Assembly: GCF_002209535.1 (NCBI RefSeq)
Contig: NZ_NJIG01000001.1
Location: 372,001-436,000 of the forward strand
Direction: 5' to 3'
Length of the DNA: 64,000 bases
Source of the DNA: Achromobacter marplatensis
GTDB taxonomy: Bacteria > Pseudomonadota > Gammaproteobacteria > Burkholderiales > Burkholderiaceae_B
Below, piece by piece: positions 63,946 to 64,000 of the stretch. Position 1 is the stretch's first letter, and every line of letters starts with the position of its first letter. Made by a program: the position numbers and the translations under genes. A model generated the notes under the pieces. That model did not search any database and was not told the origin of the DNA. It saw only the letters and a list, made by a program, of their open reading frames with translations.

Positions 63946-64000
63946 TTGCGGCCGACGTGTTTTCCGCTGCCGCGCGAGGCGTGCGCGGCAGTATGATGCG

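Overview
The window is a 64 kb piece of a GC-rich betaproteobacterial chromosome. Gene content, gene order and protein style (gmk-rpoZ-spoT, rph/rdgB/hemW, glnA-ntrB-ntrC, type-4 porin, FabV, several TRAP and ABC uptake systems, many LysR regulators) point to the Alcaligenaceae, most likely Achromobacter or Bordetella. This placement rests on recognition of the families, not on a database search. I found no rRNA, tRNA, CRISPR array, insertion sequence, integrase or phage gene. About 57 protein genes fill almost the whole window.

Layout. (1) 1-7.2 kb: an iron/polyamine-type ABC transporter running off the left edge, a divergent GcvA-like LysR regulator, serB, a tiny fimbrial-like secreted protein, fabV and a DMT-family exporter. 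(2) 7.2-20.6 kb: a catabolic island. Two closely similar LysR regulators (7215 and 13882) frame a TRAP transporter, a DUF2848 protein and an amidase; the second regulator is followed by a DUF1445 (D-glutamate cyclase/putative hydro-lyase) protein and a complete Liv-type ABC operon. The DNA downstream of each LysR gene carries almost the same 20-bp site, the best lead in the window for an uncharacterised regulatory and metabolic unit. (3) 20.7-25.9 kb: a porin, a second TRAP system and nudC. (4) 26-33.8 kb: a MarR-like regulator with a perfect operator-like inverted repeat, a 1208-residue 5-oxoprolinase/hydantoinase, a C45 Ntn-hydrolase and a glutamine-type ABC transporter. (5) 33.9-37.1 kb: spoT, rpoZ, gmk. 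(6) 37.2-46.6 kb: thiosulfate dehydrogenase pair tsdA/tsdB, an SDR, an NlpC/P60 hydrolase, a ZnuD-like TonB receptor with a DUF2946 partner, AMP nucleosidase and an amino-acid permease. (7) 46.7-56.8 kb: yicC and rph, then MmgE/PrpD, acyl-CoA dehydrogenase, a chemoreceptor and an EAL-CBS-GGDEF protein, then rdgB and hemW. (8) 56.8-61.1 kb: glnA with a textbook NtrC site and sigma-54 promoter, then ntrBC. (9) 61.1-64 kb: a YhaJ-like LysR divergent from two pirin genes, with a perfect 21-bp palindrome between them.

Functional theme. Much of the accessory content concerns uptake and hydrolysis of small nitrogen-containing acids and amides (TRAP, Liv and Gln transporters, amidase, DUF1445 protein, 5-oxoprolinase, C45 acylase), next to central nitrogen control (glnA-ntrBC) and stringent response (spoT). 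Conserved housekeeping groups (yicC-gmk-rpoZ-spoT and rph-rdgB-hemW) are each opened by accessory genes. Many intergenic regions show clear inverted repeats that tie regulators to targets; these are seen directly in the sequence, while their binding partners are inferred.
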